The position numbers and the translations under genes were made by a program. 64,000 bases of DNA, from the NCBI GenBank assembly GCA_003024785.1, contig PUQB01000542.1:107123-171122 (forward strand), read 5' to 3'. Shown one piece after another: positions 34,561 through 44,400 of this stretch. Origin of the DNA: Selaginella tamariscina (Eukaryota; Streptophyta; Lycopodiopsida; Selaginellales; Selaginellaceae). The notes beneath the pieces are model-generated. The model was not told the DNA's origin. It saw only the letters and a program-made list of their open reading frames with translations, and did not search any database. The first letter of the stretch is position 1. Each line of letters starts with the position of its first letter.

Positions 34561-34941
34561 TTAAGTTTTAAAGGATTAATCTGGAATAAATTCAAAAAAT
34601 TCCGGTGAGTTTGATCACTGGCCGGAATTTTTCCTTTACTGTCTATATGGTTTGCCTCCAACATCATACTTTGACTTACTGAAGGGGACTTTTACAATCA
34701 CATGAATAGATGCTGCTTGGATGGAACAACTTAAATATGCTCTTAGAAGTTAGAACAGAGTGACGCCAATGTCCATAAAAAACTTTGTATCTTATCTTCA
34801 ATCCGGTTGTCACTCCCACGAGGTGCACGCAGGGCATAATAAAATCGTTAGCCCAGGAGTTTATAAGCCAGATCTGAAGAAAGCATGCCCTGGGATAGAG
34901 TTTGGTTTTGAGAAGCTATTCAAGAGATGTCGTTCGATAGA
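34561..34941. other. Upstream region of the cysteine-rich gene
   Basis: 34,664-34,775 is a near-copy, same strand, of 13,010-13,125. 34,808-34,880 (CTCCCACGAGGTGC, TTTATAAGCCAGATC) resembles 57,455-57,525 and, complemented, 12,840-12,880. It probably includes the promoter of the cysteine-rich gene, spread with it as a duplicated unit. Confidence 0.5.
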
Positions 34942-35482
34942 ATGCTCTTCTCTTTTTGTGTTCTAGTTTTGGCTCTTTGCTGTTTGTGCTCGAGACCTTT
35001 GATAACCAGGGTAAGATTTAGAATCTGCCATCTTCCTCCATTCGCTTTTGTAGTTTGTCTGATGTTTCTTTGATCTGCAGTGGTCTTTGTGAACAGGGGA
35101 TCTAAGATGGACGAAGTGACTCAGGTGATTCCACGTACAGGTAAGTCTACAAAACCATTATCAAATTTTGCATTATATCTGGCTCTCGTTTTGTTACCTT
35201 CCAGGTTTAAGTGACACCTATTGCTGCCTCAAGAATGGATTTGGGTGCGTTCAAGAATGTGATAGCAGCATCAAGTACTATTGCTGTCTGAAGGATGGGT
35301 TCGGCAGTTGCCAGCAGCTGTGTGATGAAACTAAGAGCCACTTTTGTTGCTTAAAGAATGGGTTTGGCAGCTGCTTGCAACTATGCGAGAACGGCCACGA
35401 ATACTACTGCTGCAAGAAGAACGGACTTGGTAGTTGTGTCGGTATGTGTCCTAAGACTTCCCTGATACAGGAAGTCGTTTGA
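34942..35482 (+). CDS. Small secreted-type protein with four CC-x-C-x-C repeats
   Basis: The best-supported exon is 35,205-35,482. It encodes four tandem units of about 20 residues: YCCLKNGFGCVQEC, YYCCLKDGFGSCQQLC, HFCCLKNGFGSCLQLC and YYCCKKNGLGSCVGMC, ending PKTSLIQEVV and stop. The acceptor CCAG at 35,201-35,204 fits the frame of the exon before it (VIPRTG). A separate first exon (34,942-35,010) encodes a signal-peptide-like MLFSFCVLVLALCCLCSR followed by GTAAG. The middle exon (about 35,081-35,142) is uncertain, because the plain acceptor at 35,081 does not keep the frame; a later acceptor does. The pattern suggests a disulphide-rich extracellular peptide; function unknown, no family recognised. 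Broken copies at 10.6 and 12.3-12.8 kb show that the gene has been repeatedly duplicated. Confidence 0.65.
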
Positions 35483-36240
35483 AGCAAAATATCCACGATC
35501 TGTTGTGTGGTAATGCCGTAATGGCTTCAAATAAAATGGACTGTGATAGTGTGTGTCCTCAATGTGGCTTAAAACAAAAATCACATCTAAAGGAATGGCA
35601 TGGAGGAAAACAAATCAACATATTTTGTTTTATGAAAATTCAAGCGCGTTTGTTGTGTTCTTGGATTTGGATCTCGGCGCTGCATCTTGCCCCTTTGTGC
35701 CGATCGAACTACATTCCATGACACTTTTTGGGTCAGTACTGGCATTTTTGGTGCAATGACTCCTCCCGCTGACGTACCCGTCTATTCATATGAAGGCCCC
35801 GACCAGCTATTGCTGGCTTCTTGGAGATTCCATGGATGGCTCTTCGGGTCCTCGTGAATACGGGTCTTGGGCATGATGGCCTAACAGCCCTCGTCTAAAT
35901 TGTTGAGCAGTTCCTCAGTTAAACCGACCATGAGTTATCAAGGGGCTTAACTTCAAGGAAAGCCAGAATCTTCAGCAACCCATAAGACAAAGCTAATCAT
36001 GTATTGTTGAGGATTCTGGCATGTCTTGCCAACAATCTTCATGTCTCAATCTGTAGAGAAGCCTGATTCTGAAATTGACAGTAGCACATACCCTCTTTCG
36101 AAACGCCGACTTCGAATTCCTCCACTTCCAACGCATCATAGGTCATGAAAGCTGCTACATTTCTCCCATGACTTCGACTTACAAGTCAAAAATCCGCAAA
36201 CTCTTATCCTCCATGATAACCCCTGCATAAACCCTCCCGG
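35483..36240. repeat. Non-coding partner of the inverted duplication
   Basis: Complement of about 9,575-10,560 with scattered changes. It links the 3' end of the cysteine-rich gene to the zinc-finger gene copy and shows the arrangement before Copia-1 inserted at 4.8-9.6 kb. No gene recognised. Confidence 0.6.
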
Positions 36241-36815
36241 TGCGCTACATTCCAGCTTGCCCGTGGCTCTGCAAGTCTTGCATTTGGGTCCCGATGTCAC
36301 TTCCTGGTGTACTCGGATCGCTCCAGCCATCCCATCCTCCACAGCTTGCGATTCTTTTGACACATTTCTAGTCAGATCGGGAGGCAAAGAACATCGATGC
36401 GAGGAACCAACCTTGAGATCACCCAGACTCGGATGTTATTATCACAAGTAGCGCTCAGCTGGATGAAGTTCCCTTCGTACCTCTCCTTGGCTCACGCTTC
36501 GTAGTGTCTCCAGCCGAATGTCCTCTCCATCGCTGTCCATTTGGAACCTGGAAAATTTCCACGGATTCAAATCTCTCCCAGATGATCTGCCGAACGATCA
36601 CTCACCCACAATTCTGTTCACATCCACGGGATTCTTCCTATGATATCCGCCAGTGTCCACTTCCTTAGCGCCTGCCGAGACCAACGAAACAGGCATCGAT
36701 CAAGGGGTTTGTGCAGGAATTCTTCATCGCCTACCTTTGCAGGTTCGACAAGGCAGCTCTGGCAGAAACGGGTACAGATCATGCTTCAGGGGCTGCTGTT
36801 GCTCGCTGGGAGTTT
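36241..36815 (-). pseudogene. Inverted partial copy of the DnaJ-type zinc-finger gene
   Basis: Minus-strand copy of about 4,215-4,830. It starts inside exon 1 (the first CRTCKG finger is present) and runs to GPKCKTCRATGKLEC near 36,270. The exon-2 donor is complete here (GTGGGTGAGTG), unlike the copy at 4.4 kb. A small deletion removes the NHW residues. A frame break near 36,500 and the missing start make it a pseudogene. The break at 36,815 joins it to the TBC-gene fragment. Confidence 0.75.
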
Positions 36816-36869
36816 GTCAGGTATTTAAACCACCATCCTCCATATCTAAAAGGTTTGATGCATCCCAGT

Positions 36870-37660
36870 TTTAGGATGAGCTGCCAAAATCCGAATCAGG
36901 CGAGGCTAGACATTCTCTGGAGGAAGCAGAGGTACCCCTCGAAGCCTTCTTGTATGGAATTTTTAAAACATCTGTTTTGCAGTGGATTACATTCTTGGAT
37001 GCCGAAGGGCGTGTTACTGATCCTAGCGAGAGCTGAGAAAACGAGTATTTTAGGGTGGAATAAAACTCCCGACCTACGGTAGTTATCTCCATACACCTTG
37101 TCTCCCTCGACATACCTCTTGAAAATATGATGCATGTCTTTCATTGTAGGTGTGGAAATTCTTGCTGGACTTCTACCACTTATGAGGAGCGGGAAGCTAT
37201 TACTAATAGTAAAACGCAAGGGTACCGCATATTATGGGACATTTGTCTTTCAATTTTGTTCAATGCATTTATTATACACTTTCCAAAACGTTTCAGCGAT
37301 CTGGAGGAACGAAGAAGCCGCATTGAAAAGGACGTGGTATGTCCCCTCTTGTTGCTTCAAGTTCAGCTGATGATGGATGTTAATACAGGTTCGAACAAAT
37401 AGGACAACGGAGTTCTATTGTGGGGATGACGAGAACCCCAATGTGGTTTTGCTCCGAGACATTCTCATCACATACTCATTCTACAATTTTGACCTGGGTT
37501 ATTGCAGGTAGGTATATCAAAATTGCGAATCACATTTTCATTTCCAGGGAATGAGCGATCTTTTGTCACCAGTTTTGTATGTGATGATGAAAAACGAAGA
37601 GGAGGCCTTTTCGTGTTTTACATCTCTCATGGAACAACTAGGATGAGAACGTATGCAATT
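36870..37660 (+). pseudogene. TBC-domain Rab GTPase-activating protein, fragment
   Basis: Plus strand, several exons with frame breaks. The blocks read ELPKSESGEARHSLEEAEVP, then WITFLDAEGRVTDPSE (start of the TBC domain), then TTYEEREAITNSKTQGYRIL and FSDLEERRSRIEKDVV. Next is RTTEFYCGDDENPN, with VVLLRDILITYSFYNFDLGY following directly (the GYCQG glutamine finger is split by an intron, 37,508-37,550), and then GMSDLLSPVLYVMMKNEEEA. This matches the TBC1D15/GYP7 type that stimulates Rab GTP hydrolysis in membrane traffic. The second catalytic motif GYCQ is present. The Arg finger (usually IxxDxxR) reads RIEKDVVRTNR. Frame breaks after DPSE and at the third exon suggest it is dead, and the gene is truncated at both ends. 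Confidence 0.7.
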
Positions 37661-37680
37661 TCACACGCTTCTCAAGTTCA

Positions 37681-37875
37681 TTAATGGGACGCTTCGGGAT
37701 GCAGAAGTGCTCTGTAGATTCGGTTTAGCACATCATCCAGCATAGACGACGGGACTTTCATGGTCACATATTCTAGAAGGCGGCTTTTGAACATTTCGAC
37801 GATGGAGTAGTCTGCGTGGACTGACTTGGTATGTGGTGTTATATCTAGTACCCAAACAGGTTTCAGACTATGCAT
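37681..37875 (-). other. Short unassigned open frame
   Basis: 64 residues on the minus strand ending LDDVLNRIYRALLHPEASH. The composition looks protein-like, but I recognise no family and see no start context. It may be the last exon of an unrecognised host gene or chance. Confidence 0.25.
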
Positions 37876-37924
37876 TCCTGCTGAAGAACAAGGATGACAA
37901 GTCCTATGGCTCCTAGTTTTAGCG

Positions 37925-38640
37925 TTAGTTTCTCGACCCTGCCTTATAAATGCGGAAGTAGCAAGTTCCTTTTTCAGTTACGACCACTTCTCTAGTCTGA
38001 AGGTAGACAAGCTCTTATCCAGCGGAGATGCCAGCATAACCAACGGAGAGGTGTGGCTCACAGGCGACCCGCTATGGAAGGATAATGAGGCAGCAGAAGG
38101 TCCAGTTTTGCGATGCAGCAACGGGGCAGGTAGCTTCAGAATTCAGCTTTGTCATCACCAGGAAGAACGACTCCTTTGCCAACGCGGACGGTTTCGCCTT
38201 CGTCATAGCTGCCAGTGCGGCAGTGAGAGTTATGGTCGCTGGCTCTGGTTGATCCAGATACGAACGGATTGTCGAGCAACAAGCTGGTAGCGGTCGAGTT
38301 TGATACTTTCCGGAACACTCCTGGGAATGGTCAGGACATCGGCAATAACCACGTTGGTGTGGATGTCAACATCAAGCTCAAGCTCCTCTATTCGTTCCAG
38401 ATCTCACTTGGCTCGGGCAGCGCCATGTCCGCCAGGATCCAATACGATGGCCACCGCCAGGAGCTCAAGGTTTTTGTGGTTGACTTTGCGACTCCAGTGC
38501 TTGAGCACAGCATCAATTTGTGCGACTACATCGACAGCTTCTCGTATGTGGATTCTCCGGAGGTTCTGGAACGGCCCACAGGATCAAGTCATGGAAGTTC
38601 TCAGTTCTCAGTTTTAGGGTTTAGTTTACATGTCCCAATG
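37925..38640 (+). pseudogene. L-type (legume) lectin domain, fragment of a lectin receptor kinase-like gene
   Basis: Plus strand. A signal-peptide-like stretch WLLVLALVSRPCLINAEV (start codon lost) is followed by SSFFSYDHFSSLKVDKLLSS and GDASITNGEVWLTGDPLWKD. Then, after a frame change, EFSFVITRKNDSFANADGFAF, and after another, KLVAVEFDTFRN, NHVGVDVNI, MSARIQYDGHRQELKVF and SINLCDYIDSFSYVD. These are the conserved strands and carbohydrate/metal-site residues (ADGFAF, EFDTFRN, NHVGVD) of legume-type lectins. No kinase domain follows in the window. It lies head to tail behind the TBC fragment. At least two frame breaks make it a pseudogene. Confidence 0.75.
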
Positions 38641-38991
38641 TACAATCCTCGCACAATATGTAATCCCTGGGTCGGGGAATGTTCCAAAAGACATCTTTGT
38701 CGTTCAGAACAGACTGTCTTCTCGTGACCGCTGGCCACTAGTCGATGTCCAACGCCGAAACGCCCGCCATTTTGGACTTGCACAACGCCGCTCGGAGTTT
38801 GGATGCGGACAAGTTTGCATGATGTTTTACAAGCTAGGCCAATGGAAACATGCCAGTAACTTAAATGTATGGACAGGTTAGGAGAGGTCGTTGGTGTAAG
38901 CTCTTGTATCCAAGGAACAGTGTTTGCCAAATTCCGGGGAATTATGACATGCTACCGTTTTATTTTTAAATTTTCAGGTTTCAGAAACAAT
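38641..38991. other. Left flank of element B
   Basis: I see no gene or repeat structure. Short open frames on both strands do not match anything I know. Confidence 0.4.
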
Positions 38992-39000
38992 TATAGGAAG
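38992..39000. repeat. Target-site duplication of element B, left
   Basis: TATAGGAAG, repeated exactly at 47,985-47,993. Confidence 0.88.
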
Positions 39001-39110
39001 GGGTTTGACATTTCCTCGAGCGCAGTTTGCCGAGCGTACGGATTTCCGTCATACCGGAATATTCCATTCCGTACAGAATATTCGTTTTCATATAAAGAAT
39101 ATTCTGGTGT
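39001..39110 (+). repeat. Left end of element B: inverted repeat and GAATATTC cluster
   Basis: The terminal repeat is followed by ACGGATTTCCGT, a degenerate palindrome (39,038-39,049), then GAATATTC at about 39,058, 39,077 and 39,098. The right end has the same motifs in inverted order (ACGGAAATCGTACGG, GAATATTC). Confidence 0.7.
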
Positions 39111-39310
39111 GGCAGCTGGCCAATCATGGCGGCACGGTAATGTGTCAAAGTTTCACAAATTTGGGGGTTAATCTAACATATATATTTATATATTTATATT
39201 TATATTTATGTTTTTATTTTTTAATATTTATATTTATAACTATAATTATATTTTTATATAAATACCGCATCAAACTAAATAAAAATTACAATAAAAACAT
39301 AACTCAATCA

Positions 39311-39769
39311 TGAAGACTCGTTTCCACCAGCCAGTGCCTCGTCGTTAATGAATGCATTGTTACGGTGTCGTGAACGTTTCTCCAAAATCTGTCTGTCGTA
39401 AACTTCGAACTCTTCAACCATTTTCTTTGCCATCTGATTAGCGTAGTCTGGTAGAACAATACTGAAAACATATTAAAGTTTAAAACCAAAGAAATGATAA
39501 AACAAATCTCACTCATCATCTGATGACTCGTATGATCTCTCTTCTGCTGACTCATCTGATGACTCGTCGTTGTGCTCCACGGACTTCTCCGTAACAACAT
39601 CCTTGTCGTTTCGAGAAGGCGGATCCTGGTCTCCATCGTTGTCGCTAGCCAAAGGCAAATCCTGTGCTTCTGTTTCCATGGCCCTCTTCCACTCATCAAA
39701 AGGAGTAATCATCTTGATCCCCACCACCTTCAGCTGCTGTAACACTTGGAATGACCTTCCTGAAGACAT
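39311..39769 (-). CDS. Possible acidic C-terminal tail of the element B cargo protein, alternate frame
   Basis: Overlapping the last exon of the cargo gene in another frame is an open stretch (39,769-39,509) rich in Ser, Asp and Glu (SVEHNDESSDESAEERSYES). It ends at a good donor, and the next block (about 39,462-39,311) splices in frame to read IVLPDYANQMAKKMVEEFEV, then DRQILEKRSRHRNNAF and a stop. It reads like real protein but is not in frame with the methyltransferase exon. It may be an alternative 3' end, a separate small protein, or a lost C-terminal extension. Confidence 0.4.
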
Positions 39770-42700
39770 CTCTGGCTGCTAAAACCAGATCCTTGTTGAT
39801 GTCGATTCCATAACCATGTCTCCCTGTGTGAAAAGCTGCAAGAATACTAGCACCGGTTCCCACTGTTAGATCCACAACAGTTCCACCAGGCTTTGTGAGC
39901 TTCTCCACTAGCATCGCAAACAACTTGGGAGATTTCGGGCCAATTGAAATCCTGAAAGTTACAATATTAGAACATGAGAAATAACAAACAACATTATACC
40001 ATGGGAGCTGGAAATCTTCTGGCTCATCAAAAAGAAGAGTGTAGCGAGTGTCCAAGATCTCCTTGTTCTTGGCAACCTTAGAGTAGGGGGAACCAAAAAT
40101 ACACATGGCAATGATGCTTTCCTGAAAAATAAACATTAAAAAATGACATTCTCAAAAAGAAGAATTACCTTTCTAGAGAAACGGTATCCCCATGACTTTG
40201 TCGTGTGCACATAACTCATCTGCAGAAACTTTAGCTTGCAAGTTTCTGCAGTGTTCTTCAAAGCTAGAACATCATCCGGTAGCACAAACACTACCACATG
40301 GCCAGCTCTGTCTAATATCCCGAAAGCAAGGTTCACCAAGTTCTTCAGCAAAGCATCCGAGAACTTCGTGTATTGATCCACCATCCCGCCTGCCTCAGCA
40401 ACGCATCCGGTAGGCGGGTCGATGACAACGAGATCAACAGCTCCCTGGATGCATTTTGGTGGAGGCTTCGCACCAAACACATGAATAGTCCAACTTGACT
40501 TGTGACTCACGATCCAATCCTCAAGCTCCTTCAATCCTGACGGAAAAGGCCTTCCGGCTTTGAAGTACTGGACTGCAAGGTTCTCTGAATCTGCATGAAT
40601 GATTTCCCAGCTTCCATTTCCCTTCTCAGGCATCACCATCCTCAACATATCATCTTCTTCCAATCCAGCCGAGATGAAGGATGGGGCTGAAGAAGAAGCT
40701 TGTCCCTTGCTGACCTTGCTCGCCGATCTAGCATACCTGATATCCATCTTCACATGGAGCTTCCTTGCAGCATTGTCGTTCTTCCATAATAGCTCTCGCC
40801 GATCATCCTTGTGTATCTTATAGCTGGCCATCTCCCATTCGGGACAGTCACCAGGAAGGAAATCCAGCCAGAAAGGACAGTGTTCCACTTCGTAATCACT
40901 GATATCACGTAACAACCGGCTCCACATGCTAGAATCCTTGGTAACATCCATCCACTCTTTGAAATCTTCAGGGAGTGCATCGTTCTTCCATTTTAAAAAC
41001 CTGTAAAAATAGATAAAAATCTGTAAAGAAACAAAAAAAAAACTTGCCTGAATGCCATTCTTTTTGCAGATTTTTCCAGCTCAAATAGTCGAGGAGGTGG
41101 AATTGTCGCACCGAACTCCTTGTTCTCGAGCATGTTCTGGTACATATCCAACTTAATTTCATTGTGCATCTTCATATACCATGTCATGAACTCCTCTACA
41201 TGCTCGACCAAAAGCTCTTTAGCTGCCTCCGCGACCTGGCACGATAAAACGAATAAAAATGAAAAATATAAATATTAAATTACCTGGAACCAGTAAGTAA
41301 AGATGTGCAAAAACTTGATGAAGTCCTTGTCAGGCCAGCCGGTGACACCTTCCTTCTTGTCTTTCTCCGTCATGTTCACCAGCTTCTCAAGAACGCCACG
41401 TTCTTGAATGTGCACAAGCTTTCCAAGGATATCAACCTTGACGTTGGAAGGAAGCTGGGACTTCGCGAGCATTTGAAGCTTCTCCAGAGTTATTTGCTTC
41501 GTTGATGGTTTGATAGTGATATCTGTGATCGCCTTGAACCAATCTTCACCGACCGCCGGATCAGCAATGGTGAGGAATTTGTTCATCCGAACTGTGAATG
41601 TCTTGTAAACGCTGGAGAGGATCTGAGATTCTGTCTGGTTTGGTTTTCTGTTCGCAAGTTTTGTAGCGATTTGTCGCTTCAGTTGATTCTGCAAAAGAAA
41701 CCGAAAATCAAAAAACAGTCAAAAGAAGAAGAAAAGATTACCTCCCAAAAAATCTTCACCAATGTCGTCTTTGGATACTCGTACCAAACGTCTTCTTTTC
41801 TGTTCGATCTCCACACTTCCACAGCTTTTCTATCTTCCTCCGGCATCCCGCGAAGAACATGATCGGTAGAAAGATCTGCAGACTTCACACAACAATTCCG
41901 TAAGAACTGCAAGGTGTGAATGATTGTTGTAGGAACCACACGAGCAGTTGCTCTGCAAAACAAAACAACATTTATTTAGTATTTAAATAATGAAACAAAC
42001 AAGTCACTTACTCATTCAACCGATTGCAAGCAGCGATTAGTCTCTTCTCCTCTTGCACTGTGGATGCTATGAGTGTTGCACGTACACGCAAAGTCCATTT
42101 CAAACCTGGCTCTTCAGCAAGCAAAGTGTTCAAAGCAACCCGACGATGATTCCCATCCCACACCAGAAACTTTGCATCTTTCAGAAATCGATACCATGCA
42201 GAAAATGCTGGCTTATGCAAATCCGCTTCAAACTCTCTATCGACCTGTGCTTCTGACTCATTCCAACTTCGGCGTTCGTCTGCACTCAGCTGTGGTCCGA
42301 AAGATAAGGTGAACACTGACGTCTCCTGGTAAAATCCTTCAGCTCTAATCCATCCAACAAGGTCTTTCACGCCGTCCTTAGTGACATTCCTCAAACGTTG
42401 GTGTGGGAGCAACCTGTGAACCGGGATACGCGGAGGCTCACCAAGCTCAACTGGAACGTAGTGGTCTCGTCCTTGTAGCGATGTGTCAATATCTGTGTCA
42501 TACCGAATAACAAGATCCCGAAGAAGCTTGGATGGAGCCTCAAGTGTCAGCCGCTCCGGAATTGCATATGATTCGGCAACATCCTCAGGAGCATCCAGTT
42601 TCCTCTTCTTATTGAACATTTTACTACCAAGATCAATATCCGGTACTTCCTCTGCATTACCGTGTTCTGCAGAGCTTCCTGCAATCTCCCTATTTCTAGG

Positions 42701-42928
42701 CATCCATTCACTCACCACAGTATGTTCATCAATGACTTGCGAACTATCCACAGGTTCATTGTTCGTCGGCATCATCTCTTTGTGTTGCAGTTGTTGCTTG
42801 GCGCCTCGGCCTCCTTTCTTGCCACGAGGTTTTGGAGCCATATCTGCAAGAGCTTCTTGGACGATATGTTCTTGAAGTGTCAAAGTCTTGTATTTATCTC
42901 GTAGTCTCTTACTCTGCCTTTGTCTCAT
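39696..42928 (-). CDS. Element B cargo: ParB-like module fused to N6/N4 methyltransferase-like domain, intact
   Basis: Seven exons on the minus strand (42,928-42,012; 41,952-41,742; 41,688-41,284; 41,235-41,048; 41,000-40,169; 40,121-40,000; 39,951-39,696), 976 residues, all phases consistent. The fourth intron uses a GC donor (CAG|GCAAGT). Residues 1-110 are basic, with a nuclear-signal-like NKKRKLD. Residues about 165-290 form a ParB/sulfiredoxin-like module (IPVHRLLPHQRLRNV, then FLVWDGNHRRVALNTL). A helical middle follows. EHCPFWLDFLPGDCPEWE precedes the methyltransferase-like part: DLVVIDPPTGC (DPPT in place of DPPY/F/W), then KSPKLFAMLVEKLTKPGG and VVDLTVGTGASILAAFHTGR (SAM site). Catalytic-then-SAM order is that of permuted beta-class amino-methyltransferases. 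The role in the element is unknown; modifying or reading the element's own DNA is an inference. Confidence 0.82.
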
Positions 42929-43390
42929 TCTGCAATTACAACAACTGATAAGTGTGTGTGTGTGAGTTGTTTTAATTTATGGACACACATTTACTATATA
43001 TGTATACCTATCAATATATATAGACACACACGCACACACACACATATTTATACGTGTAATGTTGTTTGTGTGTGTGCTCACTATATAATGTTCCTTGTGT
43101 ATGTGTGTAATGTTGATTATGTGTGTGTGTGTGCAATGTTGTTTGTGTTTTGTGATGTGTCTGTGTGAGAGAATATGGGTATATTCATATCTCTTCACAT
43201 GTATATACAGACGAAAAAGCATCATCTCATATATACAAGTCTTAAATTCATATACTTATACATACATACATACATATATATATTATATTATATATATATA
43301 TATTTATATATATATTATATATACACACACATGTATACAAGTCTAATGTTGTATAATCATACGTGTGTAAAATGTTATTTATGTGTGTGC

Positions 43391-43463
<73 letters not shown>

Positions 43464-44400
43464 ATTTCCTGCCCGAATTGGGCAGGAATCCTGCCGCCCA
43501 GATGGTGCGGCCGCCGCACCATCCAGGCGGCAGATTTCCTGCCCGAATTGGCAGGAAATGTGTGTGTGTGTGTGTGTGTGTTTGCCGAAATCGGCAATAA
43601 CTCATGCGTCGGAGGTGTGTGTGTGTGTGCACACGCGCGTGCGTTTGTGAATACAAAGAAATCCTACTGAATTTGCACATACATTCACAGAAATTACTAT
43701 ACACATATATAAGATTTTACCTGTAGCCATGTCGCCGTGACGCTCACACTAGCCTCTTGTCGCCGCAAAAAAAAGAACAAAAGTGCCCTCTCTCAACAAT
43801 GGAGAATGGAGAAGAAGAATGGGTAGTCCTGAACCTTTACCCTAAAATCTAACACTTAACCCTTTGACCCTTAACTATAAACTGTGTTTAATTAAACCAT
43901 ACAACAGTATATAATACTTACGATAAAAACATACTATAAAAGGATACAAATACAAACACATATTTAAGTAAAAATTTGTATGTTAAAAAAACATATTATT
44001 ATATAATTAAATAAATATTCGTGTAAAAATATGTATTTATAATTGACAATTGGTAGCGGAGCAAGTATTAATCAACATCTACATTTGATAAAATACTGGA
44101 TCAAATAACTATATAATTATAATAAATAAATTAACAGAATATAAACAAGTCATAAATAAATATGTCAGATGAATGTAGATTAGACACACATTTATTTAAA
44201 AGACAATAAAGATTGCTCTATCTCTACGTGAAGTGCTATACTATATTAGCATCTAAGATCTATACGTTTCCTTGAATTAAATATTCGCCCACGTTGAGTC
44301 ATGATTGTGAATTTTTGAAATGGTAATATCCGATATTTACCAAAAGATGATTAAGTAATGCTGTTGTTTTTCTGTCACGTTTGTGGTAACTGCTTGCAAA
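42929..44400. promoter_or_regulatory. Divergent intergenic region of element B
   Basis: Lies between the cargo start (42,928) and the transposase start (44,401). It holds TG/CA-rich microsatellites from about 42,955 to 43,640, AT repeats about 43,270-43,325, the palindrome nest (annotated separately) and an AT-rich stretch 43,850-44,380. It probably carries both promoters. Confidence 0.55.
43395..43582. repeat. Nested GC-rich palindromes inside a (CA)n/(TG)n inverted repeat
   Basis: (AC)n runs 43,395-43,460 and (TG)n 43,559-43,582, so the two flanks are complementary. Between them lie two near-copies of a palindrome containing TTCCTGCCCGAATT (43,465-43,487 and 43,535-43,558) around a central palindrome with arms GATGGTGCGG/CCGCACCATC and outer arms CTGCCGCC/GGCGGCAG (43,490-43,532). 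The whole could extrude as one long hairpin. The core GCGGCCGCCGCAC recurs at 47,783-47,795 near the right end of B. It occupies the same place as the palindrome array of element A. Confidence 0.85.

Noticed and set aside
38992-39000. 8-bp target duplication with a GGGG-starting terminal repeat for element B
   Set aside because: The shared G makes 8 or 9 bp possible. Nine is preferred because element A shows a clear 9-bp duplication.
43363-43704. Several open frames of Thr-His or Cys-Val repeats
   Set aside because: They are translations of (CA)n/(TG)n microsatellites on both strands and carry no protein signal.
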